Shown here: positions 53,829 to 64,000 of the stretch, piece by piece
How positions within the stretch are numbered: position 1 is the first letter of the stretch
Layout: each line of letters starts with the position of its first letter
Source of the DNA: Monarcha castaneiventris obscurior
Lineage: Eukaryota; Chordata; Aves; Passeriformes; Monarchidae
Direction of reading: 5' to 3'
Assembly: GCA_026261815.1 (NCBI GenBank)
Contig: JAMPIT010000258.1
Location: 11,523,501-11,587,500 of the forward strand
DNA length: 64,000 nt
Program-made: the position numbers and the translations under genes
Notes under the pieces: model-generated
The model's database searches: none
Seen by the model: the letters and a program-made list of their open reading frames with translations, nothing else
Told to the model about the DNA's origin: nothing

Positions 53829-53886
53829 TTAATTGAACTTCTAATTAGGGCAATTATGATCAAATCAGCAGTCATTTGGTGCTGAT
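53829..53886. promoter_or_regulatory. Homeobox-core cluster plus inverted MAF-like half sites
   Basis: TTAATT (53829-53834), TAATTA (53842-53847) and CAATTA (53851-53856) are spaced at roughly one helical turn. They are followed by ATCAGCA (53864-53870) and its exact inverse TGCTGAT (53880-53886), which resemble MAF recognition half sites. This could be an intronic enhancer of ST6GALNAC5. Short AT-rich motifs are common, so confidence is low. Confidence 0.25.
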
Positions 53887-55387
53887 ATAAGCAGATGTGA
53901 CAGCACAAAAGCTACTTTGAAGGTGAGGTGAAGCATCATGGTATTTAACCTCACTCTGTTTCACCTCATCCCTAAGCAATCTCCATTAGTCATCACTCTT
54001 TCTCTATGATAGTTAAAGCCTGAAGTGCTAAGACCAGGTTAACTACTCAAGTTTGGTGTCAGCTGGAGAAGCAAGTATTTTCAGTTCAAAAACTGCTATT
54101 AAATGTTCTCTATTGTCATTCCGAAAATAGCCAAATGCAGTTAAAAATAGGAGTCACTTAGGAAGTGAGGAAGCGAGTCAAGGCTGAAACTTTCTGCCTT
54201 CAGAGAGTCTGTTTGCAACAGAAGTGCAAAATACAGATGGAGAAGTGGAGCTCTGAGGTGTCCCTTGATAGTCAGTATGAAAGACAGAGCTGGGCACTGA
54301 GAAACATGTACACACTGCTGTGGAGAATCCAGCACATTTGAACCGAGGTTAGGCAAATCTGGTAACACTGTTTGTGTCTGGGCTGGATTCAGGGAGACAC
54401 AGGAAGGAAGGGAAACACATTGTGTTTGTTACATGCAATAATGAATACTGAATCCTTACTGAAACCTTGTGAGAGAACTTCAGAATAAGATTGGGTTATT
54501 TTAAAACACAGAGAGGGGAAAACTGATATACTTAATAGATTAGTAGAGTATTTTTTCACAATGACAGTGAAGATACGGGAACAGTGTTTATATGATATAC
54601 AGGCAGCATAGATCCGGTTTTCTTAATTCAAATTTAATAATATGGACTGTTGTAAGTAACATAGAACAAGCATATATAAATGTGTGTCTTGTTGTTGAAC
54701 ACAACATGTTAGGAATTCATTGCAGCTGTAGAAAAATTTCCATTACAGAATGGATGGCTTAGTTAGAAATAACCTGGAAGAAGAAAATGTTTCTCAATAA
54801 ACATTCAGTATATTTGTAATATGCATTTTTGTTTAGAAAATAATATATTTTGATTTTAGTGTGTTATTAGTGTCTTCAGGTATTGGCATGATGTTAATAT
54901 TGCAGAAACAAAATACTCTGTAAATTTTGTACTGTTAAAATATATCTTGCCCACAGCTATAGCAGGTCATAAAAGTAGATGTAATAACACTCAGCAGAGC
55001 ATCAGTCTAAAAGTTAGCTCTAAAGAAAAGAAAAATTCCACAGTAAAAATTTGTGCAAATGTACATCTGTACCAAGCATTGTGCACAGGAAAGTTAAAGG
55101 AACTGTTGTCATGTTTAGGAAATATCTGGCTGAGAAACAGGGTTCTAGAGACTGCATTCATCACTGAGTATGTGCGGCTTATGAGTTTGCCTGCATGAGG
55201 TTAAAATCTTTTCTCCCAGTTTGAGATGCCAGGCAGTGTTTTGCAGGCAGTGACATCCAGGCTCATTCTGTTCTGAACTTTCTTGCCTGCATTACTGTTC
55301 TCTGTGGATAGACAATTTTGTTCCATTTCAATGAACTTCACATTTGTGACTTGTACAAAACATAAGCATCTGAGGAAACACATAACT

Positions 55388-55680
55388 ACAGAATTATGGA
55401 ATCCTACAATGGTTTGGCTTGGAAGGGACCTTAAAGATTATTTTGTTCCACTCCCTGCCCTGCAGTGGGCAGGGACACTTCCCACTATCCCAGGTTGTTC
55501 CAAACCATGGCCTTGAACACTACCTGGCCTTGAACACTTCCAGGGATGAGGCAACCACAGCTTCTCTGGGCACCCTGTGCCAGGGCCTCACCATGCTCAT
55601 AGTGAAGAATTTTCTCCTAATACCCAATCAACATCTATTCTCTTTCAGTTCAAAGCCTTTCCCTCTTGTCATAGGATACG
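55388..55680 (-). mobile_element. CR1 LINE 3' fragment, 5'-truncated
   Basis: The plus strand reads as the reverse complement of a CR1 3' end. It starts with the octamer-like tail (GAATTATGGAATCCTACAAT), then GGTTTGGCTTGGAAGGGACC, CCCTGCAGTGGGCAGGGACA, CACTATCCCAGGTTG, TTGAACACTTCCAGGGATG, CTTCTCTGGGCACCCTGTGC and CCCTCTTGTCATAGGAT. This is the classic avian CR1 3' untranslated region, truncated at its 5' side near 55680 as is usual. It sits antisense inside ST6GALNAC5 intron 2. The diverged tail suggests an inactive copy of moderate age. The 5' edge is approximate. Confidence 0.93.
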
Positions 55681-58600
55681 ATGTTTTCTACTTCAGCTTT
55701 ACTGTATTTCATGTATGGTGCACACCAGATTTAATAAAGTGAGGGATGTAATCTAAGAGCACATTTTTAACAACCACTGTTGGCACAGCAGACAGGAAGG
55801 TAGCATGTGGCTGTGGGCTGATGAAATAATGCAGAGATTCCAAGGCTGGCAGAGGCTGGGTCAGGAAGTCTGTCTAGCATAGTTTGAGACAGCCTTGTAA
55901 GCTTGAAATCAGAATAGTCCCGCTGTATCCAAGCAAGTAAATCCTGATCTTTGGCAGGCACATTTTTTCTGGAGCTGGGCTGGCTCTGCACTGTTCTTTC
56001 TGTAGCATTTGAAGGTCAAGATAGGTGGAAGCTACATGGAGTGCCCAGGGAACAGTGGTAAAGACATGCCAACAACACATCTGGACAATTCTCAAGTACA
56101 GTGCCAAGGACTGAAATTGCATTTGGTATTCTAGCTGTTCTTTAACTTTAGCCATCCAAATTATGCCCACCTTGTATTTGAAGAGACTGAACCTTTGGCC
56201 ACAGCAAAGACATGTTTAGAAAGCATGGTTTCCAAGACTTGTCCATGGTCCTTATGAGAAAGCTTTTGGCCAAATGCATGGAAGCAGTGCTTTCCCAGCT
56301 TTATCCTCAGACTTTGTGCGGAGCTCAGTGGCTCACAGGGAGTATGTGCTGTTGTACAACCTGTGCTATCCCTTCCCTGCTCTCCTCCAGCTTTCAGCGT
56401 GGTATGTTTGGGTCAGTCCTTCTGACACTTGGCTAAATTTCATCCATGGAGATTAAAATAACGTCACATGCTCCAAAATTTGGTTGCTGTCCATTTTAGT
56501 CCTAATGCAACTGTAAAAGGGTTAGTTTTACATATCTCAGCATATTGGTTGACTCTAAAATAGAAACATAAAACCTCAAAATACAGCCAGTGGTCTGAAT
56601 GCAGCTGCCAAAGCAATGCAGAGTTAGCATTGCCCTTGCACAGCTCATCTGCCTGTGCCTGGATAATTGCAGGTGAACTCCTCTTTTTAAAAAACAAAAT
56701 GTAACAAAACACTTCATGTTTTATTGAGGTAATCTCTTCCTTAGAGTTTATTCTCTGTAAAATGGTCATTATTGATATTATTGATGGCTGTCCAAAATAC
56801 ATTTTACAAATAAAATGCCTATAACAAAGTCACTGCCATTTCCATTTGTTCACCTACTTACATATTCTCTTTGTAACACCGCTCCAGATTTCTTTCTGTT
56901 TTTAATAGTGATTCATGAGCCTTACAAAGACTGAGACAGTTTGTTCTAATATTGCTCACATTATCCACAAGAACTACCTCGGCCATGAATGGGACTGTAC
57001 ATAATACCCAGCCCTTCAGTGAGGGTTTTCCCAGTGCCAGCTGACATGATGTCTAAGCATATGTCAGGATGGGATTTTGCCAGCAGACAGGAGCACACTC
57101 TGCCCTCCCTTTGAGCTGATTGGAGATGCACAGGCTCAGCTCTGGCAGAAGAGCTGCTGCAGTTTGCCTGTTGCTAAGCCAGAACTAATAAGCTTGACTG
57201 AAAGGCAGGGTTTATTGTCCTGGGCTCAGCATACCTGGTGTGGTTATGTAGCTTTCACGTGGAGCTTCTGTGAGTCCCACAGTCGGCTCATGGGCAGCGC
57301 TGGGCTGGCCCTGCACTGTACTTTTTGTGTGGTTGGCTGTATGGAGCATGGTCAGGATTTGCTTGCAACTCCCAGCAAAAAAACTGCTAGTCCATATCCT
57401 ACTGGCTTCCTAACCCTGCCCCAGAGGAGCATTTTCAGTCCTCTGCCCCACTGCCAAGAATTTTCTACCTTATATGACTGGAGAAAATAACTCACAGTGC
57501 TCTCCTCACTTAAATTTTGGTCATTAGATTCCCACATGTTTAGTACACTTAACCAAAAAGACTATTTTTCATAATTTCTTTCTTATACCGCAGCCTAGTA
57601 TGATAGATGATGTTGTGGATCAGGTTTTCAGAGTTTGAAATGAGACACTAAATTAGGTTCACAGAGCATGATTTAGTCATTTGAGTCACCACTTAAAACA
57701 AAATCTGCTGTTTTCCCTGGGCAGATACTTGCTGAAGAAAACATTTTAATTTCTTTGCTTTACAAAATCATGTTTGAGAATGAAGCTATGTGGTTTTTTG
57801 CTTGTAACATGGCTATTTCTATGTGCACAGGTTATTTAATTTGTAATGTTTGTGTTTTCATTTGTCTTTTCTGGTATTCTTACTGTGTATCTATTTCTTT
57901 GGAAATAGTGACAGCTGTATTTTAATATTGGTCAGTGAAGAATTGTTGCTGACAGGATCTTTAGTAATGTCTTCACTGACAAGATAATGTTTCGCCTTTG
58001 AGCCTTAATGTTATTCTTTCCATATGTAATTATCATATTAATGGCTTTAATTTTGATTTAATTTTTATGAATAGCCAAAAGCTCTGTTTTTTTACAAGTA
58101 GAATCAAAACTAGAGCTGCATTTTTCACTTTTGCTGTATCTGCTTTATGTCTCAGTAGCAGTGCAAAGAAGCAATGAACCTAGTTACAGATATGCTGAAT
58201 ATTCTTTCTCAGGGGTAGTGTTGGTGTGTCCCTGATGGTTTAAGGGCGTAATTGAGGTACTTTGTGCAGCTGGTAGATGTGGAGGAGGGATATCAGGGCC
58301 AGGAGGGTATCTCTGGTATTAATGTGTCTGATTTCTTCCAGCACAGTGAACCCTTTTGATCTGTAGCAGTTTATGTAATACAGAACAGCTTTCAGGGTAT
58401 CTTTAATTATGCCTGTGGACATTTTGGCCTGGAAAGTGAAATGAGGCTTTAGAATCACCTTTCACTCCCAGCTGTGCTGATTTGAAACTGGCACAGCTTG
58501 TTACCCACCTGTAAGTGTAGGCATCATGTTTCTGCTCTTGTGAAAGACCCTGGATGTGCAGCATCCTGGCCTTCAGTGGGAGGTGCAGGTGGCTCTCAGT

Positions 58601-59335
58601 CTTTCTGTCAGAGCTCTCAGTGCTGTCAGGATGGAATAGCAATATATCCCATGCACAGACATACACAGAAGCTGTAACAGCATGTATCTTCAGATCAAAT
58701 CGAGGTTTGAGACACCTCACAGGAGCTGAAGACCTGTGAGATTTCAGATTGCTAAGGAGCACAGTGAGGCAGCTGCACTTAGGAGCACCTAGAAGCAGAG
58801 TGTATGCTAAAAAGAGACTGAGCTATTGTGCTTCTATCAGTGCTCTCAGACACATATAGAATAAATTGATTGATGATATGATGCATCAACTTTATTAAAA
58901 GTTTCTCAGAAATGATATTTTTTAATTATGCCACTTTCTAAGGATATTTTTCAGTGTGTTATGAAGATGACATATCATACTTGTAGTGCATGATATGAAA
59001 AAACTCGTTTTAACCTGAAAATTGATGTCCTAGCATTTGAACTTTTCAGGTATGATTGTTAATTTTCATGGTCTATAGCAAATAAAAAAAGAAGATTAAT
59101 TCTTTTTGAAGGTGCAAGAGGTGATCTCATCCATGTCATACTAAGTCCGAGGACTAACAGTTATTTAAGTTCTCAAAACTTCTTAAAATTGAGTGCATTT
59201 TTCACAGCAAGTGGATGAAAACCTTGTGACTGAGATCAGAGGTAAAAACAGTTATAACAGAGCAGTGTGTAAGCCAGTTTAGCTGAAATTGAGTCCCTCG
59301 TAATTGTGAATGATGAGGTTGCATCTGCTTGTCTC

Positions 59336-59356
59336 TTTTTTTGTTTGTTTGTTTGT
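59336..59356. repeat. T run with (TTTG)4
   Basis: A short T run is followed by four TTTG units, a tetranucleotide microsatellite in intron 2. Confidence 0.8.
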
Positions 59357-62300
59357 GGTTTTTTTATTGCGTTTTTGTATACCAGTCCTTGCAAAGCACT
59401 GAGACTGAAATTCAAAATAGAAGTAATCTTTAAAAAATAGCTTCCCTTGGAAAACAAATAGATCTGTCAAATTATTTTTTGCTTCATATCCCATACTTGA
59501 CATTAGTAAAACTACTGAAAATTACATTACACTGTGTTTATTAAAGTTGTGCTCCTTTGCAGTAATACACATAAGACATCTTATACTGCCTTAAGGATTA
59601 AGTTAAGCTCCTTTGTGAAGCCTGTTGGTATGGCAGGACTGTTAATCTTTAACTGTCAGAGGCTGGTTAGATCCTTCTTTAGGCTCAGGCCATGGCTAAG
59701 TGCAAAGAAATTAAAACGAATCAACTCCTAGTATTTATGCTTTCATATTTTTGCACAGAGCAATCAATAAAATGAGAGGCTGGTTTAGACATACATATTT
59801 CTGTAAGAAGATTGTATTTCAAGCTGTTATTTAGCAGCATCATATTTGCTTTATGTTCATGATTGTGAAATATGAAGACAAAGTTGGCAGTGTTCAAAAT
59901 GCTAAATTCATGAAAGTAAGATATGCACAGAGTGACAGCTCCTTGAAAGGAGGACAGAGGATAATTTTGTGAACCTACATTTCCTAGTTAAAATTCCATA
60001 GACTTATCTACATTATGTCCATGTTATATTATTACATCAGTAATTATTCTTACATTTTCCTTTCAAATTACAACATTAAGTCACAAAAGAAGAAATATGT
60101 TGTAGCTGCAGCATATTTAGACATGACAACACTTGAAACAAAACTGTATGAAAAAGAAAGTGAAGCTGGGAGGCAAAGTTAAATTCATAGTGAAAGATAA
60201 AAGTTAACACTTTAGCCCTAAAAGGGTACAAAACTGGTTGTAAGAAACCTGGGTATTGTGCTATGTGTATCAGAGGTTTGTGTTTCACTCTGGGTGTCTG
60301 TACCATTTAATCAATGTTGTTCTAACTACAGTTTGTGAAGAGGAATTTTTAAATAATTATCTGATAATAGCCAGCTAGCGCAATTTGTAAAAATATTCAT
60401 CAATGAAGTGATACAGGTTGTATGTTAAAGCAGCAGGTAAAACATACTGCAAAGCAGCTTTTGAGTGTGATGGGTGCCCAAATTGTACTTTTCTAATCAG
60501 GCTATATATTTTTTTTTAGTAATAGGAAAAGAAGCCCTCGAGAAATACGATTTTTTTTACATACTCCTTCAAGTATAGGTGGCTGTTTTTGCAACTTATG
60601 CACATATAACCTTCCCATTTTTCTGAAACAAGAGATTCTTTCCCTCAAATCATTAAATAATAATTCTTTCTGCTTACATATCACCTTGCTTCTGAGGATC
60701 CCCAAGTGCCATAGAAGCATTAAATGGAGACTCCTGCCATAAAGTACAGGAGTATTAATTCCTTATGACATAGGAGGATAGTGGAACAAAAATGTTCAAA
60801 CCATAGTTTTGATCTTGAGTGTCCAAAGAGGGATTTAATGTAGGAGTTTGGAAAGCTCTGGAGTGTTGAAAACTGAGGGAACTCAACCTCGGGATAGGCA
60901 CGCAAGCAGTCACTTTGAGATACCTGACTTTCATGCACGGCTTGGAAGTTAAATTTCAGACCTCCATTCAGTGTAACACTGAAGTTGTGTACAGTGGATT
61001 GGGAGAGGGATGCACCTGGAATGGATTTGAGACCCCTGCTCTGCTGTGCAGAGCTGCCCATCAGAAAAACACTTCTGTGTGCTTTCAGTCCAGCCCTTCT
61101 GCTTGTACAGGGCCTGGTGGGGGATGGTTTAGCTCTGGTAAGAGATAAAAGAAAACACAATCTGTGGTTTTGAGTTGCAGATCTTACATGGAAATGGTGT
61201 GAAGGGTTTGAGTTCCTTCTCCAGGAGCGGTTAAAACACATATTTTGAGTTGGAGATTGCAACTCTTCAGAGCTTTCCAAAGAACTTTCTGATCTGTTTT
61301 ATGGAGCTGTGTTGCTCCTCCAGTTTCATCGTAGGTGGCAATGTTGGATGTCCTGTGAGGCTGCCAGGTTTACCCTTCAGACACACAAAAAGAGCAGTTC
61401 TTTAAATGCAGATTTGGGTGGTGGCTGAATGAGGCTTTTGTAGACCACACTTCAGGTTCTGGCTTTCAGGTTCTGTCAAAGTGTCATCAGCTGTGTCTGA
61501 GACGCTGTGATCTCATCCTAAATTAGTACACAGGCACTGAAATTAATGCCTTGTTTTTTAGAGCATATTGAGCCACACACACTTTGCAACATCTCTGGTG
61601 GCTTGGGGCAGGTTAACTCTTCAGGCATAATAGTTAATGTGCACAGCAGGGCTGCACATCAGTGTTTTGGGCTCTAATAAACTTAAATGGGGCGTGCACA
61701 TACAGGCACTGAACAGCATTAAATAGGAACCCTCGGGTCCCTAGGGAAGCAGTCTATTCATCATACTGGCACCAACTACTTATTTGACATTAATTTATTA
61801 TGCCTTTAAATATTTAGTGTATATTTTATACTGTACTGTATCATGCATTTGGTATTTCTTATATGACATTTTATTAAAAATATATTATGTTTAAAAATAA
61901 AATACGTGAATTTCATTGATGGGGAGAAGAATCATGATAACACGTTTTAGACTTCTTTTTGCATATTCAAATAGCCCCATCTTAGTTTAAAGCAAAAATA
62001 AAATCCTTTCCTGTCTTCAGAAGATGACCAACAAATAGGGTGATTTGAAAGATATTTGAATATAAATGTGTCCAGTAACTGACTGATGGTTTTGGAGTAT
62101 GGAGTCTATCACACACAAAAAAGAGTAGTTTGGGCAGAGCAGGAAAAAATCCTGCTGTATACCTGTAAAGAACATCTTTAAGCACAAAGGTAGAAGTAGT
62201 GTTTAGGCTGCCAGCTGAGTCCTTAACCTCTCCAGGAATGCTGATCCAGAGTTTCCTTGGACACTTGGGTTGTGACTGTGTTTGATCAAGTAGATTAAAA

Positions 62301-63473
62301 CAGTCTCTTTAAATTCTGTAGACTATAAGGGCATCTTCTGTATGCTTGGTCTTTAGATAGTCCTCAGTTTTCTTTGCCTAAAATTGTCAAAGTCTAAAGA
62401 ACAAGTACGGAAATTATAAATACAAGGGTGCAGATACAAAAGGTTTCAATTATTTTATGTATAGCAGTAATGAGATACGAGCAGCTGGGTACAAAAATAC
62501 AGGATTTATAAAGTATGACCTTTGAAAAAAATTGAGGTCTTCTTTCAGACTTAACATTATGCAGCTAAAGATTAAATGACCTCAGTTTTCTTTGCTTTCT
62601 GTGGATTAGGAGTAAATATTTTTCTCTTCCCTTCCAAAGGGTAAAAATAAAGATAAGACAGTTCTATTCTTCTCATTTAAATTAGGAAAGTTTGAGAAGA
62701 GAACTGCAAGTAGTGAATCATGTTATCATGGATAACAAAACTGCAATCAAAGCTGTTGTGCACCCTTTTCAGAGTGAGGCTGTACAGACCAGGCTGTTCT
62801 GATTAGACACTGAGATACACATATTCCTGCCACAGCGTTGTAGCTTAAGGTGGATACATGACTCGCAAATGGTGAGCCCTGGGAAATCATCCATCAAGTG
62901 GTGTTGAGACTCTTGTCAGGGGAAGCAGCCTCAAATAACTTTTTGTTTCTTTATTATAATCCATCACTTCTTGTTGTGTGTCTCCTAACATTCTTATATT
63001 GACAGACATTCTTGTAATTCGTTTTCCCTTTGTATGTCTTGGGAGAACAAAGGCTTAACATTGGGTAACCGGGGCCATTCCCACATGCTGCTTTGCAGAG
63101 CTGGCAAGAGACACACAAGGTCAGGAAATGCTATGAATGAAATATCATTATTCAAAGAACACAGCCTTGCTTCTGCTAAAACTCTGTGGAATTCTCCCCT
63201 GGAAATGAGTGGAAGCAGGATTAGTGCCCAGGTCTGCAGCCCAATCAATTGTTATTAGCAGAGGCTGCTGGTGCTGCAGGTGCAGGCTGCAAGATGTTAA
63301 GCATCAGATGCTGATCACCTCTCCCATGCTGGCACATAGATGTTTTCTGAATCTGCTGTGGAATGTTGAAGTCTACAGATCAATAAAATTTGAAGACAGA
63401 AAAGGCAAGGGTCAGACCAGCTCTGTCAGGTTCATAGAGATTAGGAAAAGAGTGTGAGGTGGCATCTAGGGTG

Positions 63474-63784
63474 GCTGAAGGAGCTGAGTTGTTTAGTCTG
63501 GGGAAAAGGAGGCTCAGGAGACAGTATTGCTTTGAAAGGAGGTTGTAGACAGGTGAGAGTTGGTCTCTTCTTCTAGGTAATAAATTTCTTTGCTGAAAGG
63601 GTGGTCAAGCATTGGACCAGGCTGCCTGGGGAAGTGGTGGAGTCACCATCCCTGGAAGTGTTCAAAACACATGTGAATATGGTGCTCAGGGGCATGGTTC
63701 AGTGTTAAGAGTGACCGTGCTGGGTTAATGGTTGGACTCTCATTGGTCTTTTCCAACCTTAATAATTCTATGGTTCTGTGATGA
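63474..63784 (+). mobile_element. CR1 LINE 3' fragment, sense orientation, internally rearranged
   Basis: CR1 landmarks in order are GGCTGAAGGAGCTGAGTTGT, TTTAGTCTGGGGAAAAGGAGG, GACCAGGCTGCCTGGGGAAG, TGGTGGAGTCACCATCCCTG, GTCTTTTCCAACC and the terminal octamer tail ATTCTATGGTTCTGTG. The stretch between about 63525 and 63595 is shorter and more diverged than the usual CR1 middle section, suggesting an internal deletion. No reverse transcriptase reading frame remains. It lies in the sense orientation within intron 2 of ST6GALNAC5. Confidence 0.92.
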
Positions 63785-64000
63785 GTGACACTAAATCTTT
63801 GTCTTTTTCTTCTTGAAACTAGCACTGAGCTCAAGTCCCGGGAGTTTTCTGAAGGGACAGGACTTGCATAAACTGCTGACCTTTCTTCTTGATTATCTTT
63901 GTGAACTGGTGCTGTCTTTCAGTTAATAGAACTTAGTAATCAGGGAGCTAAGAGGGATAAAATAAAATGACAGATTTTACTGCTGGTTAGATGTTAGTGT

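Larger units (their letters stand above)
46985..64000 (+). other. ST6GALNAC5: ST6GALNAC5 intron 2, 5' part (continues past window)
   Basis: The intron begins GTGAGC after exon 2. No reading frame in the remaining 17 kb resembles the sialyltransferase catalytic domain (sialyl motifs L, S, III or VS), so the next coding exon lies beyond the window. The first 250 bases are still CpG-rich, after which the sequence becomes AT-rich. The intron holds a 12-G run, two CR1 fragments, a TTTG repeat, a 22-bp palindrome at 52892, and a cluster of homeobox-like and MAF-like motifs at 53829-53886. The plus strand is purine-rich at about 48840-49200, which produces spurious overlapping minus-strand ORFs. I see no other gene in it. 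Confidence 0.75.

Noticed and set aside
55970..57335. A 30-base near-repeat (GCTGGGCTGG...CTGCACTGT) at about 55977 and 57299
   Set aside because: Similarity stops at the edges of the short segment, the flanks are unrelated, and the copies differ at three positions. It is probably coincidence or a tiny relic.
57077..57490. 137-codon plus-strand ORF in a GC-richer part of intron 2
   Set aside because: No recognisable domain or splice sites; it does not contain sialyltransferase motifs and cannot be ST6GALNAC5 exon 3.
58240..58762. Two overlapping minus-strand ORFs (72 and 119 codons)
   Set aside because: They overlap in different frames and neither resembles a known protein. They could be an old repeat, but I cannot name one.
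60720..61280. 186-codon minus-strand ORF, the longest in the AT-rich part
   Set aside because: The frame opens with TTG rather than ATG, shows no domain, signal peptide or family I recognise, and has no splice or promoter context. It is slightly long for chance but local GC is higher; a PhyloCSF test would settle it.

Overview
The window looks like nuclear DNA from a bird. It is AT-rich and mostly non-coding, with long introns. It carries one GC-rich CpG-island promoter and two truncated CR1 retroposons, the dominant LINE family of birds, whose 3' ends resemble those of neoavian CR1 subfamilies. I see no prokaryotic, viral or CRISPR features, and no tRNA, rRNA or snRNA gene. Most open reading frames are chance ORFs or shadows of the CpG island.

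Layout. (1) 1 to about 45.5 kb: gene-less upstream DNA. It holds simple repeats, a few motif clusters that could be enhancers, and at 35.96-36.41 kb a decayed L1-class reverse transcriptase fragment on the minus strand. (2) About 45.6-47.2 kb: a CpG island carrying the promoter, 5' leader and first two coding exons of a plus-strand gene that I identify as ST6GALNAC5, a Golgi alpha-2,6-sialyltransferase. Coding exon 1 is five codons (46111-46125). Coding exon 2 is 74 codons (46763-46984) and encodes the transmembrane anchor and stem. (3) 46985-64000: the 5' part of a long intron 2. The catalytic-domain exons lie beyond the right edge. This intron contains a minus-strand CR1 (about 55.39-55.68 kb), a plus-strand CR1 (about 63.47-63.78 kb) and some palindromic motif clusters.

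Only one gene is supported. In human and other vertebrates ST6GALNAC3 lies upstream of ST6GALNAC5 in the same orientation, so the left 45 kb is probably the spacer between the two; this is inference. I did not find a convincing new biological system. The most unusual observations are the L1-type LINE remnant in a CR1-dominated genome, a five-copy 11-bp GC-box array upstream of the gene, an in-frame upstream ATG overlapping a short uORF, and an AP-1/TEAD palindrome at 27.2 kb.
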